A stretch of 64,000 nucleotides of DNA from NCBI GenBank assembly GCA_964512645.1, contig CAZEJS010000004.1:1-64000 (forward strand). The letters run 5' to 3'. This DNA comes from CAZEJS01 sp964512645. GTDB lineage: Bacteria; Actinomycetota; Geothermincolia; Fen-727; Anoxymicrobiaceae. The position numbers were made by a program, and so were the translations under genes. The notes beneath the pieces are model-generated. The model was not told the origin of the DNA. It saw only the letters and a program-made list of their open reading frames with translations, and made no database searches. Of the stretch, positions 59,813 through 64,000 are shown in pieces; the first letter of the stretch is position 1, and every line of letters starts with the position of its first letter.

Positions 59813-60613
59813 TCAGGCCGGCAGGACCCGGTCGGCGACCAGCCTTTCGGCCAGCTTCGCGCCGGCCTCCTCCGGCTCTTCGGCCTCTATCATGACACAG
59901 CGCCTCTCGCGCGACGGCACCGAGAGGCTTACTACGTCAACGGCCTGCCCTCGCCCGGGGGCCGCGTCGAGATCCGAGAGCCTGAAGACCTCCTGCGGCA
60001 GCGATTTTGCCGCCTTGATCGCGGCCAGGCTGGGGTACCTGAGCTCTCCGACCTCGTGGCTGATAGTCACCACGCAGGGGAGGTCGATCTCGACTTTCTC
60101 GTAGCCGTCGGACAGCATCCGCTCGACGAGGAGGGTGCCGTCCCGGAGGTCGACTTTCTGCACCGGGCCGGCCACGGGCAGCCCCAGCTCCGCCGCCAGC
60201 AGGGGTCCGACCTGCCCGGCGTTGGTGTCCGACGCCTGGCGCCCCGCCAGGACCAGGTCGAAGCCTCCCAATTTCCTGATCGCGCCCGCCAGCACCTCCG
60301 CCGTCGCGAACCCGTCAAGGCGTTCCCGGTCCAGCCCTTCGTCGTCCACCAGAGCCACATCGTCGGCCCCGACAGCGGCCGCCTTGAGTACGACCGCCTT
60401 CGACATGCCGTGCCCGGCGCTCAGCAGCGTGACCCGGGCTTCGACGGATTCCTTCAGGCGTACCGCGAGCTCGAGGGCGCTCTCGTCGAACGTGCTCATG
60501 ACCGGGGGTACGCCCTCCAGCCTGACCCTCAAGTCCTCTCCGTCGACACTGAACGACGCCGGCGGGCTCTCCGGGTCGGGCACCTGCTTCATGCAGACCG
60601 CTATCCTGATCAT
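59813..60613 (-). CDS. etfB: Electron transfer flavoprotein beta subunit
   Basis: 266 aa. EtfB opening IRIAVCMKQVPDP, and the nucleotide-binding signature AGRQASDTNAGQVGPLLAAE followed by VVTISHEVGELRYPSL. It forms a dimer with EtfA, three bases upstream, and takes electrons from dehydrogenases. Bifurcating ETFs bind a second FAD here; this needs a structural alignment to judge. Neighbouring GlcD-type and CCG proteins suggest a lactate-dehydrogenase/ETF-like complex. Confidence 0.93.
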   Translation of the reverse strand: MIRIAVCMKQVPDPESPPASFSVDGEDLRVRLEGVPPVMSTFDESALELAVRLKESVEARVTLLSAGHGMSKAVVLKAAAVGADDVALVDDEGLDRERLDGFATAEVLAGAIRKLGGFDLVLAGRQASDTNAGQVGPLLAAELGLPVAGPVQKVDLRDGTLLVERMLSDGYEKVEIDLPCVVTISHEVGELRYPSLAAIKAAKSLPQEVFRLSDLDAAPGRGQAVDVVSLSVPSRERRCVMIEAEEPEEAGAKLAERLVADRVLPA

Positions 60614-60616
60614 CCC

Positions 60617-61606
60617 TCATCCCTCCCTGGTAAGCTCCGCCAGCCTCTCGCGGAGGGCGGGCAGGACCGCGCGCCAGTCGCCGACCACGCCGTAGTCGGA
60701 GACGCTGAATATGTAGGCGCCCGGGTCGTTGTTGACCGCAACCACCGTCCGCGAATCCGACATGCCGGTGAGGTGCTGGCTAGAGCCTGACAGCCCCACG
60801 GCGAAGTACACGTCGGGTGCGACGATCTTCCCGGTTATACCGACCTGCGCCGTTGTGTGTATCCACCCGGAGTCCACCGGCGGGCGCGAGGCGCCCAGCG
60901 CTCCTCCGAGCATGCCGGCGAAGTCGGCGAGTTCGTCGAAGCCCTCCCGGCCGCCCACGCCCCGGCCGCCGGAGACGACGACTCTGGCGTCCTCCAGCGC
61001 AACGTCACCGGATTTCTCTTCGACCTTCTCCAAAGGCCTGTAGGACGACGGAGCCGGGAGGTCAGGCGTTAGCTCCGTGACCGGGCACGCGTCCGCGCCT
61101 TCCCCGGCGGCCTCGAAGGCGTGCTGCCGGACGGTCGCCACCAGCACGTCGCGCCTCGATACGCAACCGGCCAGGACGTTGCCCCCGTAAACCGGCCTGG
61201 TGCATACCAGTCCCTCCCCGGTGACGTCGAAGCCGACGCAGTCGGTCACCAGTCCGGCGCCCAGGTCGAACGCCAGCCTGGGGGCCAGGTCCTGCCCGAG
61301 GGGGGAGTTCGACAGGAGCAGCATGGAGGCGGGGCGCTCCTCCAGCGCGGCCTTCACCGCCGCGGCCGCGGCCTCCGGGCGGTAGAGACCGGGGGCGGGG
61401 CCGTCCACGAAGAAGACCTCGTCCGGCCCCATCGAGGCCAGCGCCTCCGCGGCCTGCCCCGCCTTCTCGCCGAACAAGACCGCGGCGCACGCGCGGCCCG
61501 TTCTTTTCGCGAGGTCACGGGCGACCGTCACCAGTTCGGCGGCGGAGGCTGCCGGTCCGGCGTCACCCACCTCTCCGACCAGCATCACGCACCGTTCGTC
61601 AGCCAC
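60617..61606 (-). CDS. etfA: Electron transfer flavoprotein alpha subunit
   Basis: 329 aa from GTG 61606 with AAGGAGGG upstream. The FAD domain is evident: VSGGRGVGGREGFDELADFA, GASRPPVDSGW, QVGITGKIVAPDVYFAVGLS and a closing VAVNNDPGAYIFSVSDYGVV. No ferredoxin domain is fused at its N-terminus, unlike some bifurcating lactate-dehydrogenase ETFs; the separate ferredoxin gene could replace it. It lies between the GlcD-type gene and EtfB. Confidence 0.95.
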   Translation of the reverse strand: MADERCVMLVGEVGDAGPAASAAELVTVARDLAKRTGRACAAVLFGEKAGQAAEALASMGPDEVFFVDGPAPGLYRPEAAAAAVKAALEERPASMLLLSNSPLGQDLAPRLAFDLGAGLVTDCVGFDVTGEGLVCTRPVYGGNVLAGCVSRRDVLVATVRQHAFEAAGEGADACPVTELTPDLPAPSSYRPLEKVEEKSGDVALEDARVVVSGGRGVGGREGFDELADFAGMLGGALGASRPPVDSGWIHTTAQVGITGKIVAPDVYFAVGLSGSSQHLTGMSDSRTVVAVNNDPGAYIFSVSDYGVVGDWRAVLPALRERLAELTREG

Positions 61607-61655
61607 CGTACCCTCCTTTTTCGAGCGGCCGCGCCGTAACGGCCCGGCCCGGCTC

Positions 61656-63323
61656 TCACCGCCTTCCCGGGTCGGGACCCCGGGCGTCGGCCTGACTCTG
61701 TCTTCCGTATAGCTCCTGGAGCTCGCGCAGCCTCCGCACCTTGACGGGGTCGAGCTTCGAGTAGTCCGGTTCCTTCACGTCGGTGTAGAAACCGGTGTCC
61801 GAGACGGAATTCCGGTCGAAAGCGGCGGATATCTTCTTCTGCCACTCGTTGAAATCGCAGGCGAGCGGGCTCATCAACCCGCGGGTCACCGGCTCGAACG
61901 CCGCCAGCGGCACGTTGCACTGCTCGATAGCCGCCAGGGTGGTGTCGAAAGCAAGGGACTTCAGCGTCTCGCGGTGCCGCTCGTTGCGGTGGTCGTACAG
62001 GTAGACCGTCTCGCAGTGTCCGAAAAGGTTGTTCTCGTAACAGATCATGTACGGGTTCTCGCCCCCGTCGTCGATAAGGCCCCCGCGGCGGACGTACTCC
62101 GACTTGTCCCGCTCTATCCGGTGCGTCCACTCGTTCTGGGTGTCGGTGGCCTCGTTGCCGTCCAGGTTGGTGGCGAACATGTTCCCGAACCTGAACACCG
62201 TCGGAAACACGGTTGTCCGCAGGAGGTTGTTCCCCATGAGCTTCCTGGCGGGACCGGCGGCCCCCAGGTCCATCGCCACGCCCCCGCAGGAGCGGATGAT
62301 ATCGTGCAGGACCTTCACCTGGTAGTCGAGCTCCCTCGGCGAGTTGCCCGACAGCAGCAGCACGAAGGGGTTCGCCATCGCCTCGTTCAGCAGCTTCAGG
62401 ATGGCGCGTCCTTTCTTCACCAGCTTCGGGAACAGGTGCGGGGTCATCAGGAGCACGAGCTCGGAGGTCATCATCTTGACCAGCACCGAGCCTATCTCGG
62501 CGTCTCCTATGCGGTACATCGCCTCAACCGAATCGCGTTCCGTCGGGAACCCGCAGTTGAAAAGCCGCAGGCACCCGGGGAGCGCGTGAGTCGAATCGAG
62601 CACCATGCCCTCGCCTTCTACCGCGGCGGGACCGGGCCAGTGGTATAGCTTGAGCGCCACCCTGGTGAAGATGCCGAAACCCCCGAACGCCCCCGAGGTG
62701 CCCCGCATGATCCCCCTGAGCGACGGCCCCGGGCCGTCACCGGAGAACCAGCCGCAGCCGCTCCCGGGAGAACCCAGGCGCAGGACCTCTCCCGAGGGGA
62801 GGACCCACTCCACGCCGAGGACGTTGCGCGACGAGGTGCTCATGGAGATGCTGTCGTTGCCGCAGCCGTGCATGGAAGTCGCCCCGGCAAGGGGTGAGGC
62901 GTGCGGCCCCGCGCCCACAAGGTGGGTGTTCAGGCCGCGTTTCCAGCACTCCGCCTGCAGTTCGCCGCCGCAGACGTACGGCTCTACGACGGCGTACATG
63001 TTCTCCTCGTCGATCTCCACGATGCGGTTCATCCGCCTCAGGTCCACCAGGACGACGTCGTCGTACGTGGGGCCGTTCGGGGCGCCCCAGCCGGTGGAAA
63101 TCGCCTTGAACTTCAGCCCGTGGCGGTTGCAGCACCGCACGACCTCCTGCACCTCTTCGGTCGTCCGGGGCAGCACCACCGCGACCGGCCTCGTCACCCA
63201 GAGGCTCTCGCTCATGTTGAGGAACGGCTGCCAGGAGTAGCTGTCCAGCATCGCCGGTTCCCGGGTCACGCCGTCTTCGCCGACCGCCTGTTCGAGCTCA
63301 CTGTAGGCCTCTTCCGTAATCAT
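61656..63323 (-). CDS. GlcD-type FAD-linked oxidoreductase
   Basis: 555 aa from ATG 63323 (GGGGGAGGTG upstream), overlapping the stop of the CCG gene by ATGA. FAD_binding_4 region: RPVAVVLPRTTEEVQEVVRC, STGWGAPNG, VLVDLRRMNRIVEID and SMHGCGNDSISM; the C-terminal half is the larger substrate domain of the GlcD/vanillyl-alcohol-oxidase superfamily. In D-lactate/glycolate systems such flavoproteins give electrons to a CCG protein or to ETF; here both are encoded on either side. The substrate is likely a 2-hydroxy acid, by inference only. Confidence 0.82.
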   Translation of the reverse strand: MITEEAYSELEQAVGEDGVTREPAMLDSYSWQPFLNMSESLWVTRPVAVVLPRTTEEVQEVVRCCNRHGLKFKAISTGWGAPNGPTYDDVVLVDLRRMNRIVEIDEENMYAVVEPYVCGGELQAECWKRGLNTHLVGAGPHASPLAGATSMHGCGNDSISMSTSSRNVLGVEWVLPSGEVLRLGSPGSGCGWFSGDGPGPSLRGIMRGTSGAFGGFGIFTRVALKLYHWPGPAAVEGEGMVLDSTHALPGCLRLFNCGFPTERDSVEAMYRIGDAEIGSVLVKMMTSELVLLMTPHLFPKLVKKGRAILKLLNEAMANPFVLLLSGNSPRELDYQVKVLHDIIRSCGGVAMDLGAAGPARKLMGNNLLRTTVFPTVFRFGNMFATNLDGNEATDTQNEWTHRIERDKSEYVRRGGLIDDGGENPYMICYENNLFGHCETVYLYDHRNERHRETLKSLAFDTTLAAIEQCNVPLAAFEPVTRGLMSPLACDFNEWQKKISAAFDRNSVSDTGFYTDVKEPDYSKLDPVKVRRLRELQELYGRQSQADARGPDPGRR

Positions 63324-64000
63324 GCGATCACCTCCCCCGCGTGCGGCAGGCAGGACTCGAGCAGCAGCTCCCCGAGGTCCAGTATCTCCAGGCGGGAGCC
63401 CGACTCCCGCGCTGCGTCCAGGAACATCCGCTCGCACCAGGGGCAGGCGCTGACAAGCGCCTCCGCGCCGGTCGCCTCGGCCTCCTCGAGCCTTTCCACC
63501 GCGGTCCACAGCGCGTACTCCGGGTAGGCGTCGATAACGCCCCCACCCGCGCCGCAGCACCAGGAATACTGCCTGATCCTCTCCATCTCACGCAGCCTGA
63601 CTCCCGGGATCGAACCGAGGACCTCTCTGGGGGCGTCGTATACGCCTCGCCTGCCCGTGCGGCTCATGCTCCGGAGCCGGTCGCGCTTGTCCCCGGTCCA
63701 AGTCCCGAGGAACGGCTCCCCCATCCTTCCGAGGTGGCAGGGGTCGTGCCAGGTGACCTCGAGGTCCACGCGCTCCCGCGGCCTCAGCCGTCCCGTCGCG
63801 ACCAGCCTGGAGAAGACCTGCGAGACGTGGAGGACTTCCACGGGCAGCCGCACCCCGGTCATCGGGTACAGGTACTTGAACGCGGCGTAACCGTCCGAGC
63901 AGGGCGTAACCAGCATGCTCGCGCCGGAGGACTTTACCCGGGCCAGCATGTCCTCGAAGTAGTTGCGCGCTTCGCCTCGGTAGCCGAGCTCGAAAGCGCG
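63320..64000 (-). CDS. CCG-domain Fe-S protein, HdrB/GlcF-like (partial at right edge)
   Basis: The open frame continues to the window edge (RAFELGYRGEARNYFED precedes the first Met), so the N-terminus lies outside. Two CCG-type Cys sets are visible: TPCSDGYAAFKYL with TWHDPCHLGR, and YSWCCGAGGG with SACPWCERMF. Such domains bind noncubane or [4Fe-4S] clusters in HdrB, GlcF and LutA. Translationally coupled to the GlcD-type gene, so the two probably form a flavoprotein/Fe-S dehydrogenase. Confidence 0.85.
   Translation of the reverse strand, partial: RAFELGYRGEARNYFEDMLARVKSSGASMLVTPCSDGYAAFKYLYPMTGVRLPVEVLHVSQVFSRLVATGRLRPRERVDLEVTWHDPCHLGRMGEPFLGTWTGDKRDRLRSMSRTGRRGVYDAPREVLGSIPGVRLREMERIRQYSWCCGAGGGVIDAYPEYALWTAVERLEEAEATGAEALVSACPWCERMFLDAARESGSRLEILDLGELLLESCLPHAGEVIA

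Noticed and set aside
1..64000. CRISPR arrays, insertion sequences, rRNA genes, intact tRNA genes
   Set aside because: No spaced direct-repeat array, transposase-like frame, rRNA stretch or complete tRNA fold was found on reading the window; only tRNA fragments near 1.9-2.15 kb.

Overview
The window reads as one stretch of a GC-rich bacterial chromosome. It combines an actinobacterial-type CtpE-like P-type ATPase, a complete nine-subunit V/A-type ATPase operon, several acyl-CoA and CoA-transfer enzymes, many Fe-S/flavin redox proteins (ETF, NuoEF/HoxU modules, HdrD/CCG proteins, a CooC-like ATPase) and secreted proteins built from repeated W-Y-L-x-E-G-S...Q-N-P-N units. This suggests an uncultured, probably anaerobic, acyl-CoA-oxidising member of the Actinomycetota. 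That assignment is inference; no rRNA or intact tRNA is present to confirm it.

Layout. 1-4.7 kb is a scarred accessory zone: the end of an excisionase-like gene, rsgA, two 3' fragments of tRNA genes (one clearly tRNA-Ser with anticodon TGA), a lower-GC AbiEii/AbiEi-type pair in reversed order, the C-terminal remnant of a Fic protein, and a 5'-truncated copy of the repeat-type surface protein. 4.9-9 kb holds a membrane M28 peptidase, an RRM RNA-binding protein with a leader terminator, MgtE and a lipoprotein. 9-14.1 kb (minus strand) is a four-gene operon joining a NADH-oxidising NuoE/NuoF/HoxU module to a glutamate-synthase-type FMN protein, with no hydrogenase. 14.5-21.3 kb has an MgtA-type ATPase, a PIG-L deacetylase lipoprotein, an HdrD-like Fe-S protein and a class III CoA-transferase. 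21.6-30.4 kb is the V/A-ATPase operon (G-I-K-E-C-F-A-B-D), whose K subunit carries the residues that bind Na+ in Enterococcus hirae NtpK.

30.5-36.1 kb (minus) is a metal-related operon: FecBCD-type importer, TrmO-like protein, flavin reductase, CooC-like ATPase and probably a hemerythrin. It has a near-consensus promoter and a terminator in its leader. 36.5-41.1 kb (minus) carries a MetE/UroD-like protein, an AMP-forming acyl-CoA ligase, and an acyl-CoA dehydrogenase behind a cupin-type XRE regulator. 41.5-46.9 kb has a small Fe-S protein, a membrane protein, an SdsA-type alkylsulfatase, a secreted alpha/beta hydrolase and a decayed FAD-reductase pseudogene. 46.9-50.3 kb has a second XRE regulator-acyl-CoA dehydrogenase pair with a palindromic operator, a divergent 65-aa protein and a zinc alcohol dehydrogenase. 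50.3-54.8 kb has two divergent repeat-type surface proteins, one interrupted at a nine-C homopolymer. 54.9-58 kb has a stand-alone receiver protein and a CtpE-like ATPase. 58.2-64 kb (minus) has a GNAT protein and a cluster of ferredoxin, EtfB, EtfA, GlcD-type flavoprotein and a CCG Fe-S protein that runs off the right edge.

Together the genes suggest beta-oxidation-like acyl-CoA metabolism feeding ETF and Fe-S carriers, NADH-linked soluble redox modules, and an ion-motive force (possibly sodium) handled by the V/A-ATPase. High GC gives very long antisense open frames over nearly every gene; these were discarded.
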